Part shown: positions 1 through 8,725 of the stretch, piece after piece
Numbering within the stretch: position 1 is the first letter of the stretch
Layout: each line of letters opens with the position of its first letter
Assembly: GCA_050014595.1 (NCBI GenBank)
Contig: JBEKDA010000004.1
Location: forward strand, 95,541-159,540
Length of the DNA stretch: 64,000 nt
Direction: 5' to 3'
DNA from: PALSA-129 sp050014595
Lineage (GTDB): Bacteria > Acidobacteriota > Terriglobia > Bryobacterales > Bryobacteraceae
The notes under the pieces: generated by a model
Database searches by the model: none
Told to the model about the DNA's origin: nothing
The model's input: only the letters and a program-made list of their open reading frames with translations
Made by a program: the position numbers and the translations under genes

Positions 1-994
1 CATCCTGGATGGTGAACTCGAAATCCTGGATGTCGCGGTAGTGCTTCTCGAGCATGGTGGTGATTTCGCGAAGCTGGTTGTAGACCGCTTCATTCCACGT
101 CTTGAGCTCGGAGAAGGGATGCGGCGTGCGGACGCCGGAGACGACGTCTTCGCCCTGGGCGTTTTCCAGGAACTCGCCGTAGAAGGCCTTTTCGCCGGTG
201 GCCGGGTTGCGCGTGAAGCCCACGCCGGTGGCCGAAGTTTCGCCCAGGTTGCCGAACACCATGGCCTGCACGTTGACCGCCGTGCCCAGGCTGTCGGAGA
301 TCTGGTTCATCTTGCGGTAGTACTTGGCGCGGTCGTTGAACCAGGAGCGGAACACCGCGTCGCGCGCGCCCTGAAGCTGTTCCATGGCATCTTGCGGGAA
401 TGCCTTGCCGGTTTTCTTCTCTACCAGGCCCTTGTAGCCGGCGATTACCTGCTCGAGGTCCGCGGCCGTCAGTTCGGTATCGAGCTTGGCCTTGGCTTTC
501 TTCTTCTGGCCGTCGAAGACGGCGTCGAAATCGTGCTTGCCGACTTCCAGCACCACGTTGCCGTACATCTGGATGAAGCGGCGGTAGCAATCGTAGGCGA
601 AGCGCGGATTGTTGCTCCTGGCCGCCAGGGTCTTGACGGTCTGGTCGTTCAGGCCCAGGTTGAGGATCGTATCCATCATGCCGGGCATGGAGAACTTGGC
701 GCCCGAGCGGACGCTCACCAGCAGCGGATCCTTGACATCGCCGAGTTTCTGTCCCATGCGCTCTTCCAGCGTCTTGAGTGCGCCGATCATCTCGGCGTGG
801 ATCTCGGCGGGGACGGCGTAATTGTTCTGGAAGTAAATGTTGCAGACTTCCGTGGAAATCGTAAAGCCGGGCGGCACCGGCAGCTTGGCGCGGCACATTT
901 CCGCGAGGCCGGCGCCTTTGCCGCCGAGTATGTCTTTCATCTTTCCATCACCGTCGGCGGTTCCGTTGCCGAAGGAATAAACGTACCTTTTCAT
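1..994 (-). CDS. ppdK: Pyruvate, phosphate dikinase, N-terminal part (cut by window edge)
   Basis: Interconverts pyruvate + ATP + Pi and PEP + AMP + PPi in the cytoplasm. The 331 visible residues begin MKRYVYSFGNG and continue with the ATP-grasp nucleotide-binding domain: the GGKGAGLAEM block near residue 25, LPVPPGFTIST, and the SVRSGAKFSMPGMMDTILNLG block, all hallmark PPDK sequences. The swivelling His domain and the PEP/pyruvate domain lie outside the window. An AGGAG box 7 nt upstream supports the ATG. The gene starts 10 nt after glyS on the same strand, so it is probably the last gene of the recO-glyQ-glyS transcript. The family assignment is secure; nothing can be said about the missing C-terminus. 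Confidence 0.95.
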   Translation of the reverse strand, partial: MKRYVYSFGNGTADGDGKMKDILGGKGAGLAEMCRAKLPVPPGFTISTEVCNIYFQNNYAVPAEIHAEMIGALKTLEERMGQKLGDVKDPLLVSVRSGAKFSMPGMMDTILNLGLNDQTVKTLAARSNNPRFAYDCYRRFIQMYGNVVLEVGKHDFDAVFDGQKKKAKAKLDTELTAADLEQVIAGYKGLVEKKTGKAFPQDAMEQLQGARDAVFRSWFNDRAKYYRKMNQISDSLGTAVNVQAMVFGNLGETSATGVGFTRNPATGEKAFYGEFLENAQGEDVVSGVRTPHPFSELKTWNEAVYNQLREITTMLEKHYRDIQDFEFTIQD

Positions 995-1004
995 GCTTGG
1001 GCTC

Positions 1005-2939
1005 CTATGAATGAGTAACGATTTCAGAAAAATCCGCTATGGGGGAAAACTCCGCCAGCAGCGTGTGCAGTAACGCCAAACGGTTTTGCCGGACGCGCGC
1101 GTCCGGCGCATTCACCAACACTTTGTCGAAGAACAGATCGACTTTAGGCCGCAATTGGGAAATCACGTGCTCGATGGGCTGCCCGGCGATGCGGCGATAC
1201 TCTTGGTACAGATCCTGTTCGGGGCCCGGTTCGAGCAACTGCTGATTGAATCCCACCCCACCTTTGAATTCCGCCTGGTCCAGAATGTTTCGGATACGCT
1301 TGAAGCTGGCTGCGAGCGGTTCAAAATCGGGAGTGGATCGTAGGGCCTGGACGCGCAGCAGGCGCGCCTTTAGATCCAAGAGGCTGCTCCACCCGGATGC
1401 CATGCAGGCGTTCACTTCGTCGTAAGCGAAGCCACAATGGTCTTTGAAGTAGAAGCGAACGCGGTCTTCGAAGAAGGCTCTGAGGGCGTCGTCAGGTCCA
1501 ATCAGGTTAAGCAGGGGCACGCTGATCTCACCTTCCACGAGGATTCTGACCACGCCTTGCGCGGCGCGGCGCAGCGCGAAGGGATCGCGCGAGCCGGAAG
1601 GAACCATGCCCACGCGGAAGCAGCCGCGCAGCGTGTCGAGCTTATCGGCCAGCGAGACCAGTTGGCCGGTGCGGCCGCGCGGGATCGCGTCGTCCATACT
1701 CTCGGGCTTGTAGTGATCGTAGACCGCCTGCCAGACGGCTTCCGGTTCGCCATCCGCCCGGGCATAAAGTCCGCCCACCACGCCCTGCAGTTCGGTGAAC
1801 TCCTTGACCAGCTCGGTGGTGAGATCGCACTTCAAAAGTTCCGCGGCGCGAGCGGCGTCGGCGTCGCCACCCAGTTCCTTCACCAACTCGACCACGCGGC
1901 CGGTCTTTTCGAGGTACGTGCCCAACTTGGCCTGGAACGTAACGTGCGCCAGGTCGAGCTTGCGTGCGGCCAGCGTCTTCTTCCGGTCGGCCTCCCAGAA
2001 GAAGCGCGCATCGTTGAAGCGGGCTCGCAGGACGCGCTCGTTGCCGCGGCGCACGAAGCCTTCCGGATCGGCGGGGATGTTCATCACCGCGACGAACTGG
2101 GGCGCCAGTTTGCCGCGCGCGTCTTCCACCGAAAAGTATTTCTGGTGGTGGCGCATCACCGTGACCAGGACTTCTTCGGGCAATTCGAGGAACTGCGCGT
2201 CGAAGCTGCCGGTGATGGCGGTGGGGTACTCGGTGATGTAGACCAGGGTTTCGAGCAGCGCGGGGTCGGGCTTGATCCGCACACCGGCGAGTTCCTTGCG
2301 AATTTTCTCGCGCCGCCGCTCGGCTGAAAGGATCACGTAGTGGTCGCGCAGGCGTTGTTCGTAATCGGCGGTGGTGATGGCGATTTCGCGCGCGCCCAGC
2401 CTGCGGTGGCCGCTGGTCAGCGCCCCGGAATGGACGCCGGCAATCTCGAACGGAACAATCTCTTCCCCCAGCAGCGCCACCATCCAGCGAATCGGCCGGA
2501 TGAAGCGCGGGCCGCCCTTGGCCGTCCAGTACATCGTTTTGGGGAAGTAGATTTGGAGGATGAGCGAGGGCAGCGCTTCGGCCAGGATGTCTTTCGAGGC
2601 GCGGCCGGCCACCTTGCGCGTGAAGCTATAATACTCGCCCTTGGCGGTGGTCTCCACGGCCAGGTCTTCGGGCTTGACGCCTTGCTTGCGGGCGAAGCCG
2701 GCGACGGCCTGCGCCGGCGCGGATTTTGCCGGCCCCACCACGCGCTCTTCGGAATCCGCCTGCCGCTCCGGAAGGCCTTCGGCGCGCAGCACCAGGCGGC
2801 GCGGCGTGGCATCCATGGCGATGGATTCGTGCGGGATCTCGAGCTTCTCGAATAGCAGGCGCAGGTTTTCGAGCGCCCCCGGTATCATCCAATCGGGGAT
2901 TTCCTCGGTGCCGATTTCGAGCAGGAAAGGCAGGCTCAT
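1005..2939 (-). CDS. glyS: Glycyl-tRNA synthetase beta subunit
   Basis: Beta chain of the bacterial alpha2-beta2 glycyl-tRNA synthetase, which charges tRNA-Gly with glycine. The 644-residue protein opens with LLEIGTEEIPDWM, the characteristic GlyS N-terminus, and contains RFIRPIRWM near residue 145 and an HD-like segment (LVSLADKLDTLRGCF) near residue 430. The C-terminus is the tRNA-binding (DALR-like) region. It is somewhat shorter than the E. coli protein (about 690) but looks complete. The ATG overlaps the glyQ stop by 4 nt (ATGA), so the two subunits are probably translationally coupled. Confidence 0.97.
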   Translation of the reverse strand: MSLPFLLEIGTEEIPDWMIPGALENLRLLFEKLEIPHESIAMDATPRRLVLRAEGLPERQADSEERVVGPAKSAPAQAVAGFARKQGVKPEDLAVETTAKGEYYSFTRKVAGRASKDILAEALPSLILQIYFPKTMYWTAKGGPRFIRPIRWMVALLGEEIVPFEIAGVHSGALTSGHRRLGAREIAITTADYEQRLRDHYVILSAERRREKIRKELAGVRIKPDPALLETLVYITEYPTAITGSFDAQFLELPEEVLVTVMRHHQKYFSVEDARGKLAPQFVAVMNIPADPEGFVRRGNERVLRARFNDARFFWEADRKKTLAARKLDLAHVTFQAKLGTYLEKTGRVVELVKELGGDADAARAAELLKCDLTTELVKEFTELQGVVGGLYARADGEPEAVWQAVYDHYKPESMDDAIPRGRTGQLVSLADKLDTLRGCFRVGMVPSGSRDPFALRRAAQGVVRILVEGEISVPLLNLIGPDDALRAFFEDRVRFYFKDHCGFAYDEVNACMASGWSSLLDLKARLLRVQALRSTPDFEPLAASFKRIRNILDQAEFKGGVGFNQQLLEPGPEQDLYQEYRRIAGQPIEHVISQLRPKVDLFFDKVLVNAPDARVRQNRLALLHTLLAEFSPIADFSEIVTHS

Positions 2940-3823
2940 TGGGCCACCTCCTGCTGCTGATCGGCCCAGGCTTGCGCCACCCCCACCGCGATCTTGCGCA
3001 CGCGCTGGATGACGCCGACGCGCTCGGTGACGCTGATGGCGCCGCGCGAATCGAGCGTATTAAACAGGTTCGAGCACTTGAGCGCGTGGTCGTAAGTGGG
3101 CAGCAAGGGAAATCGCTTCTTGTCCGCCGCTTTGGGGTCGTAAAGTTTCAGCAGCCGCGCCGCTTCTCGCTCATGCAGCTCGAACAGCTTCCACAGCGTG
3201 GGGATATCGGCCGCTTCGAAGTTGTAGACCGAATACTGCAGCTCGTCGCGATAGCGGACATCGGCGTAAGAGAAGCCCTTGGTCCATTCGATGTCGTAGA
3301 CGCTGTCCTTGACTTGCAGAAACGCGGCGAGGCGTTCCAGGCCATAGGTGAGTTCGGCCGGGACCAGGTCGAGATCGATGCCGCCGCACTGCTGGAAATA
3401 GGTGAACTGCGTGATTTCCAGGCCGTCCAGCATCACCTGCCACCCGATCCCCCAGGCGCCCAGCGTGGGCGCTTCCCAGTTGTCTTCTTCGAACTTGATG
3501 TCGTGCTTGCGCAGGTCGATGCCCATGGCTTCCAGGCTGCCCAGGTATTGTTCGATCACGTCGTCGGGCGAAGGCTTGAGAATGACTTGCAACTGCGAGT
3601 GTTTGAAGAGGCGGTTGGGGTTGTCGCCGTAGCGGCCGTCGGCCGGGCGCCGGCTGGGCTGCACGTACGCCACGCGATAGGGATGCGGGCCGAGCACCCG
3701 CAGAAAGGTTTCCGGGCACATTGTGCCGGCGCCCACTTCCACGTCGTAAGGCTCCTGGATAATGCAGCCGCGGTCGGCCCAATATCGTTTCAGCGTGAAG
3801 ATGATGTCCTGAAAAGACTGCAT
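2936..3823 (-). CDS. glyQ: Glycyl-tRNA synthetase alpha subunit
   Basis: Catalytic alpha chain of glycyl-tRNA synthetase (295 residues, normal length). It begins MQSFQDIIFTLKRYWADRGC and shows the highly conserved QEPYDVEVGAGTM, DGRYGDNPNRL and NWEAPTLGAWGIGWQVMLDG blocks that form the class II active site. It starts 4 nt after the recO stop with a GGCAGG box inside recO, and overlaps glyS by 4 nt. The arrangement recO-glyQ-glyS-ppdK reads as one minus-strand operon of housekeeping genes. Confidence 0.98.
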   Translation of the reverse strand: MQSFQDIIFTLKRYWADRGCIIQEPYDVEVGAGTMCPETFLRVLGPHPYRVAYVQPSRRPADGRYGDNPNRLFKHSQLQVILKPSPDDVIEQYLGSLEAMGIDLRKHDIKFEEDNWEAPTLGAWGIGWQVMLDGLEITQFTYFQQCGGIDLDLVPAELTYGLERLAAFLQVKDSVYDIEWTKGFSYADVRYRDELQYSVYNFEAADIPTLWKLFELHEREAARLLKLYDPKAADKKRFPLLPTYDHALKCSNLFNTLDSRGAISVTERVGVIQRVRKIAVGVAQAWADQQQEVAQ

Positions 3824-3827
3824 TCGC

Positions 3828-4604
3828 TTAGCCTGCCAAGCTCTCTTCCAGCAGCGGCGCGGTCACCAGCCGCCGGTCCGCGTGCGTCTCGATCTGCTGC
3901 ACCAGAAACCTTCTCAAATCGCCCGCGGTGGCCTGGCTCCAGCCAGGCTGCCGGACCGCGGCTACCGGCGTCCGCAACATCTCCGCCGCCAGGGCTCGCG
4001 ACGCGGCGCTCAACTCCCAACTGCCGCCGCCCAGGCTTTTCCGGCAGTGGCCGCAGACCAGACCCTCCCGCCCGCGGCTGAAAAAGGCCCGCTCGGGAGC
4101 TTCCGCATCGTCCAGCAGGCTCCCGCAACCGAGGCAGACATCCAACTGCGGCAGCCAACCGGAAAGCCGCACCGCCCACAAGGAAAAATAGGTGACGGCG
4201 CGCCACGCACTGCCCTCCTCCGCCGGCTGCAAGGAATCCAGTACCGCCAGCAGCAGACGGAAAAACTTCTCGCTTGGCTCCGCGGCAGGCAGCAACTGGT
4301 CGGAAACCTCCGCGAAATAATCCAGCGCCACGCTCGCCCAGTAATCGGAAACCAGGCTGAATTGCGATCGGATCAGCTCGCAGGAATCCAGGTTCACCAG
4401 CTCGCGGGTTTCGCGCTGGAAGTACGCCATGCGCACGTGCGATAACCGCTCCAGCCCGGCCCCGAAAGCACTCTTCGGGCGGCGCGCCCGCTTGGCCACG
4501 CCCCGCAACTTTCCCTGGTCCCTGGTCAGAAAACTGACGACGAGGTCAGCCTCCTTCAAGGGGAAAGTCCGCAGAACGAGAGCTTCACTGACACGCGCTG
4601 GCAC
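3828..4604 (-). CDS. recO: DNA repair protein RecO
   Basis: RecO helps RecF/RecR load RecA at gapped DNA. The 258-residue protein has the N-terminal OB-fold (SEALVLRTFPLKEADLVVSF, then GKLRGVAKRARRPKS around residues 30-45), a helical middle, and a zinc ribbon with Cys pairs CLGCG near residue 150 and CGHC near residue 180. The start is a GTG with no clear Shine-Dalgarno. A second in-frame start a few codons in cannot be excluded. It leads the glyQ-glyS-ppdK cluster. Confidence 0.93.
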   Translation of the reverse strand: MPARVSEALVLRTFPLKEADLVVSFLTRDQGKLRGVAKRARRPKSAFGAGLERLSHVRMAYFQRETRELVNLDSCELIRSQFSLVSDYWASVALDYFAEVSDQLLPAAEPSEKFFRLLLAVLDSLQPAEEGSAWRAVTYFSLWAVRLSGWLPQLDVCLGCGSLLDDAEAPERAFFSRGREGLVCGHCRKSLGGGSWELSAASRALAAEMLRTPVAAVRQPGWSQATAGDLRRFLVQQIETHADRRLVTAPLLEESLAG

Positions 4605-4723
4605 ACGTGGAAAGTTCAGAGTAACACAGTTGAAAACTGGGCTGGTGCGTCGTCACTGGCGCAAAGTGGGACAGTCCTCCCGGCCTGTCTGGCGTCCGGC
4701 ACTCGTATCGACGCCGGTAGTCT

Positions 4724-4811
4724 CAAGACCAACTGGTAGCGCCGGCGGTCTTGCCGCCGGTGTGGGACAGGCAAGACCAACTGGTAGCGCCGGCGGTCTT
4801 GCCGCCGGTGT
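4724..4811. repeat. Two copies of a 40-bp hairpin repeat (third copy at 46004-46043)
   Basis: Identical 40-bp units at 4724-4763 and 4772-4811, separated by 8 bp, both starting CAAGACCAACTGGTAGC. Each contains CCGGCGG-TCTTG-CCGCCGG, a 7-bp stem with a 5-nt loop. The same 40 bp occur unchanged at 46004-46043. They lie between the 5' end of recO and the 3' end of the CrtC-like gene, so they do not code. This looks like a recently spread REP-like element. Confidence 0.9.
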
Positions 4812-4834
4812 CTTTTCCTTCCCGGCTTCGAGCG

Positions 4835-5872
4835 TCACAGCCGCACCGGCTTGCCGTAGCCGGTCATCTCCAGATAGCCTACCCCGGTGGCTGAGCCGGA
4901 GTAAGTCACGGCGCCTTCCCAATAGGTAGGGACGGCGGCGTCCTTCGAAACCAGTTCCTGATCGGGGACGGCGGCCGCGCATTCGAGTTGTATCTTCAGC
5001 GACGGAACGGAGACGCGCCACCGCACGGGATAGCGCGCGCCGGTCTTCGGGCTGGTCCAGGAATCGAGCGGCTGCAGCTCAAAATCGGCGCGCTTCAGGT
5101 GCGTGGTGCGGCCGTCGCGCGCGATGTAGGTGCCGGAGGAAAACGGGTCGATGCCGCCATCCTTGCGGCGCAGCTCGAAGAGCATGAGTTCGGCGCCGCT
5201 GTCCAGTTGCACGCTGAACCAGTCCCAGCCCTGCTGGTTCCGATCGAGCTGCTGGGTGAACCATTCGTGGTCCATCCAGGCGACGCCGCTGACCTCCGCG
5301 CCGTTGAGCGTTCCCTCCACGCGGAGCCGCGGGAAGGAAACGTAATACGACGCCTTGCCCGCTCCTGCGGCCTTTTGGCTCACGCCGTTCTCGCCGTGGA
5401 TCACGGGCGGCGTTTCGGGCGCGAGCCGCAGCGTGAAGCGCAGTCCTTCCGCCACCGCGGAGAGCGTCTGCCGGCCCGTGGCCTTATCCCATCGCGATTC
5501 CCAGTTGCCGTTCCAGATGCGGCCTTCGTCGAAGCGGATGCCGGCGATGCCGGGACCGGCGCGGTTCAGGCGCTTAAAGTAGCGGAACCGCTTCCCATCG
5601 ACATCGGTGAGCGCGAGATTCCCCAGGTAGAGATCGTCGACCCGCCACGCCGAGGGGTTATCGCGCGGCGCGTCATCTTTCCCCTGGCGCAAGAAGACCA
5701 GCTCGAATCCGTAGCGATGGCCGTCGCGCGCCCGCAGGTTGCCGGTGTAATACCACCATTCGGTTTGGAAATCGGCATGGGCGAAATGATCGCGCGGGAA
5801 CTCGTAGTGGTAGCCGGGCACGGCCAGGCGATAATCGGTGAACGCGAAAAACAGCAGCCACGCGAGCGGCAT
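4835..5872 (-). CDS. Lipocalin-like CrtC/AttH-domain protein
   Basis: 345 residues with an N-terminal hydrophobic leader (PLAWLLFFAFT), so probably exported or membrane-anchored. The hallmark is FQTEWWYYTGNL near residue 35 followed by GFELVFLRQGK, GVAWMDHEWFTQQL and GWDWFSVQLDSG near residues 190-220. These are conserved blocks of the CrtC/AttH lipocalin-like family (carotenoid 1,2-hydratase fold). There are no carotenoid genes nearby, so a hydratase role should not be assumed. In other genomes AttH-type proteins accompany ABC exporters, but no such partner is seen here. It is divergent from the propeller gene that follows, with only 35 nt between the starts. Confidence 0.8.
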   Translation of the reverse strand: MPLAWLLFFAFTDYRLAVPGYHYEFPRDHFAHADFQTEWWYYTGNLRARDGHRYGFELVFLRQGKDDAPRDNPSAWRVDDLYLGNLALTDVDGKRFRYFKRLNRAGPGIAGIRFDEGRIWNGNWESRWDKATGRQTLSAVAEGLRFTLRLAPETPPVIHGENGVSQKAAGAGKASYYVSFPRLRVEGTLNGAEVSGVAWMDHEWFTQQLDRNQQGWDWFSVQLDSGAELMLFELRRKDGGIDPFSSGTYIARDGRTTHLKRADFELQPLDSWTSPKTGARYPVRWRVSVPSLKIQLECAAAVPDQELVSKDAAVPTYWEGAVTYSGSATGVGYLEMTGYGKPVRL

Positions 5873-5907
5873 CCACTATCGATATTATCGGATAAACTTG
5901 GACAATC

Positions 5908-6969
5908 ATGACAACCCGGAGTTTGCTGTCCCTCATCTGCTTCGGCGCCGCTGCCCTTCAGGCGGCCAACACGCCTGCCAGCGCTTTGCTGGTCCTCGAG
6001 AAAGAGCAAAACACTTTGGTCATCGTCGATCCGGCGAGCCTGACGATCGTGGCGCGTGTGCCCGTCGGAAATAACCCGCACGAAGTCGCCGTATCGGATG
6101 ATGGCAAGACCGCATACATTTCGAACTATGGCGGCGCAACCATCGCCGTAGTCGACCTGACCGCCCAAAAGCCGCTGGCCCCCATCGAGCTGGGCGCGTT
6201 GCGCGCGCCTCACGGACTGGTCTTCGCCGGCGGTAAGTTGTACTTCACCGCCGAAGGAGCCAAGGTGGTGGGCCGTTACGATCCTTCCACTCAAAAGATC
6301 GACTGGGTCATCGGCACGGGCCAGAACCGCACCCACATGGTGATCGTTTCGAAAGACCTCAAGACCATCTTCACTTCCAATGTCAGTTCCGCGACCATCA
6401 GCATCGTCGAGCAGGGCCCTGCGCAGGGGGCCGGACCCGGACGCGGTCCGGGTGGTCCAGGCGCCCCTGGCGCTCCTGACGGCCGTGGCAGGGGAGGCCC
6501 ACCGCCGGGCGGCGGTGCGCCGGACTGGAATGTCACCAACATCCCGGTCGGCCGGGGATCCGAGGGCTTCGACCTGGCTCCCGACGGTAAGGAGCTTTGG
6601 GTAGCCAACGCGCAGGACAAGACCATCTCCATCATCGATGTCTCGAGCAAGAAGGTCGTCCAGACGCTCCCGTCCACCGGATCCGCCAACCGCCTGAAGA
6701 TCACGCCGGACGGCAAGTACGTTTTCGTGTCGGATTTGAGCGGCAACGATTTGCTGGTGGTGGACGCGGCCACTCGCCAGGAGCACAAGAGAATCACCCT
6801 GCCAGCCAGCTCGGAGGGCCTTCTGATGGCGCCCGACGGCTCGCATGCCTACACTACGCTGAACTCGCGCGATGCCGTCGCCGTGATCGATCTGAAGACC
6901 ATGACGGTGGCTGGTGAGGTCAAGACGGGCCGGGGGCCCGATGGCTTGGCGTGGGCCGCGCGGAAGTGA
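5908..6969 (+). CDS. Secreted YVTN-type beta-propeller protein with Gly/Arg/Pro-rich insert
   Basis: 353 residues. A signal peptide (LLSLICFGAAALQAA) precedes seven-bladed propeller repeats of the surface-layer YVTN type, for example VPVGNNPHEVAVSDDGKTAY and KITPDGKYVFVSDLSGNDLL. Members are extracytoplasmic binding scaffolds; the ligand is unknown. Between blades, at about residues 170-205, lies a low-complexity segment rich in Gly, Pro and Arg (GRGPGGPGAPGAPDGRGRGG). Similar Gly/Arg-rich inserts occur in the M28 and M16 peptidases of this window. The ATG lacks a strong Shine-Dalgarno. Confidence 0.8.
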   Translation: MTTRSLLSLICFGAAALQAANTPASALLVLEKEQNTLVIVDPASLTIVARVPVGNNPHEVAVSDDGKTAYISNYGGATIAVVDLTAQKPLAPIELGALRAPHGLVFAGGKLYFTAEGAKVVGRYDPSTQKIDWVIGTGQNRTHMVIVSKDLKTIFTSNVSSATISIVEQGPAQGAGPGRGPGGPGAPGAPDGRGRGGPPPGGGAPDWNVTNIPVGRGSEGFDLAPDGKELWVANAQDKTISIIDVSSKKVVQTLPSTGSANRLKITPDGKYVFVSDLSGNDLLVVDAATRQEHKRITLPASSEGLLMAPDGSHAYTTLNSRDAVAVIDLKTMTVAGEVKTGRGPDGLAWAARK

Positions 6970-7108
6970 TCAGAGCCACGGCCTTATTGGATCGTTTGCC
7001 GCCCGCCGAGCGTGGTTCAAATGTGCCTACAATGTAGCTCCGCGCGGTAAACCGGCAACGCCTGGTCCGGAAGCTGGGCTCGGTATCGGCGAAGACTGCG
7101 CATGCTGT

Positions 7109-7127
7109 CTCAACCGTACTGGTTGAG
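7109..7127. terminator. Possible hairpin between convergent genes
   Basis: CTCAACC-GTACT-GGTTGAG forms a 7-bp stem with a 5-nt loop in the gap between two convergent genes (6970-7157). There is no T-tract, so a terminator role is only suggested by position. The rest of the gap shows nothing recognisable. Confidence 0.3.
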
Positions 7128-7157
7128 ATGTTTACTCGATTGTGAACCGCTACTTTT

Positions 7158-8690
7158 TTATTGCACGATCTCGATGGGCGTCTTCACGCGCGGCGGATAA
7201 ACGTACGGCGTCACCAGGCTCTCGCCCCCGTTTGTCCCGATGGCCTTGATGCCGAACTTCAAGTCGTCGATCGAGACGTCCTTCATCAGATACTCGGTCA
7301 CCTTCCCGACGTAGATTTGCTGCTCCCAGTAGGGCGCCGTAGTCGGCCGCACCACCACCACGTAGCCTTTGATGCTGGAATCCGGTCCCGCTGGTCTCCA
7401 TTGCAATTGGGCGTCGTATTGCGACCGGCCGCGTGTAATCAGGGGTGTCGGCCGGCGTCCGCCGGCTGCGGGTGCAGCCGTGCCGTCCGCGCCGCGGCCT
7501 GCCGCGCCTGGTGTGCCCCCCGCATTGGTTCCACCGCCCGCGGCGTCCGCGCCATTCCCGCCTCGGCCCTGGCCTGCGGCGCGGAAAACCAGTGGAGCTT
7601 TCGGCGCGAGCGCCAGGCTGGCCGCCACTACCGCATTCACGCGCGCCACTCTGGCGGTGTAGGGCACCGACATATTTTCCAGCGTGTCGGCCGCGTGGTG
7701 CTGGTTGGCATAGATTTCATTGGGCGTCGAGAAACGTACCGCGGCATAGCCTTCCCACTGGAACGGGGTGTGGTCGCCGCCGCGACCCAAGCGGTCTCCC
7801 ATAAAGACCGTGTTCACCTTCATCGACGGAATGTACCGCTCTCCGATGTCCCGCACATAGCGCGACAATTCCTGTGACGGAGAATCCAGCGACTCATCGC
7901 TATAGACGCTCACCGACGCGTTGCCGGTGCGGCCGGTGCCGCTCACTTCCGTGCCGATGATGTCGTTGTTCAGCACGCCTTCGATGACGGTGTTTTCCTT
8001 GTGCGCCTTCTCGGCTTCGAGCTGGCTGCCGACCAAGCCCTGCTCTTCGCCGGCGAAGGCCGCGAACACCAGTGTCTTGTCGAAATCGTACTGGCTCATC
8101 ACGCGCGCCAGCTCCATCACGGCGGCGGTGCCGCTGCCGTCGTCGCAGGCCCCGGGCGCGGGCAATTCCGCATTCTTCTCGTAATCCGCCGGCGTCAACT
8201 GAGGCGCGGCGCCCGCGCCGCCCGCCGCGGCATCCCCTCCCACTCCCGGCGCCGCTCCGCCGGCCGGCCGCGTTCCCAGGTTGAGTGAATCGTAGTGGCC
8301 GCTGATCCAGACCTGTGTTTCCGGCATGGTCTTGCCGGGCAGCACGGCGATCACGTCGTAGAGATCCACGTCCTTGAAGATTCTCTGCCCCTGTTTCTTC
8401 ACGCGGAATTTGTCGAAGCGCACTTCCAGCCGCGGGCTGTAGCTCTTGAACTGGTCGAAGATCCATTGCCGCGCCGCGCCCACGCCGTGCGCCGGATCGT
8501 CGGCGTTCGACATGGTGTTCCGGGTGCCGAAACTCACCAGCTTTTCAATGATGGCTTTGATGCGGTCTTCGGACACTTCGTTCATCACCTTGACCACTTG
8601 CGGGTTCACGGCGCTGTCGTCCGCCGGGCTGTAGCCGGTGAAGAAACACAGGGCCGCGCCCAGGGCGAGCGCTTTGCGGGACATTTTCAT
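7158..8690 (-). CDS. Secreted M28-family zinc aminopeptidase
   Basis: 510 residues with a signal peptide (ALALGAALCFFTGYSPA). The metal ligands of family M28 are visible: H132 and D134 in SGHYDS, D183/D184 in ACDDGSG, the catalytic/ligand glutamates E215-E216 in AGEEQG, D243 in NNDIIG, and the C-terminal His in NQHHAADT near 332. An FN3-like segment follows (about 420-510), after a Gly/Ala-rich linker. An unusual roughly 40-residue Gly/Ala-rich insertion separates HYD from CDDGSG, which are normally about a dozen residues apart. Either of two ATGs (residue 1 or 3) could be the start. The substrate is not predictable. Confidence 0.9.
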   Translation of the reverse strand: MKMSRKALALGAALCFFTGYSPADDSAVNPQVVKVMNEVSEDRIKAIIEKLVSFGTRNTMSNADDPAHGVGAARQWIFDQFKSYSPRLEVRFDKFRVKKQGQRIFKDVDLYDVIAVLPGKTMPETQVWISGHYDSLNLGTRPAGGAAPGVGGDAAAGGAGAAPQLTPADYEKNAELPAPGACDDGSGTAAVMELARVMSQYDFDKTLVFAAFAGEEQGLVGSQLEAEKAHKENTVIEGVLNNDIIGTEVSGTGRTGNASVSVYSDESLDSPSQELSRYVRDIGERYIPSMKVNTVFMGDRLGRGGDHTPFQWEGYAAVRFSTPNEIYANQHHAADTLENMSVPYTARVARVNAVVAASLALAPKAPLVFRAAGQGRGGNGADAAGGGTNAGGTPGAAGRGADGTAAPAAGGRRPTPLITRGRSQYDAQLQWRPAGPDSSIKGYVVVVRPTTAPYWEQQIYVGKVTEYLMKDVSIDDLKFGIKAIGTNGGESLVTPYVYPPRVKTPIEIVQ

Positions 8691-8725
8691 TTCAGGAATA
8701 TCTTATCCTAACTCTTAGGTCTCGA

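Noticed and set aside
4640..4723. A tRNA or promoter in the gap before recO
   Set aside because: No cloverleaf or clear -10/-35 pair was found on either strand.
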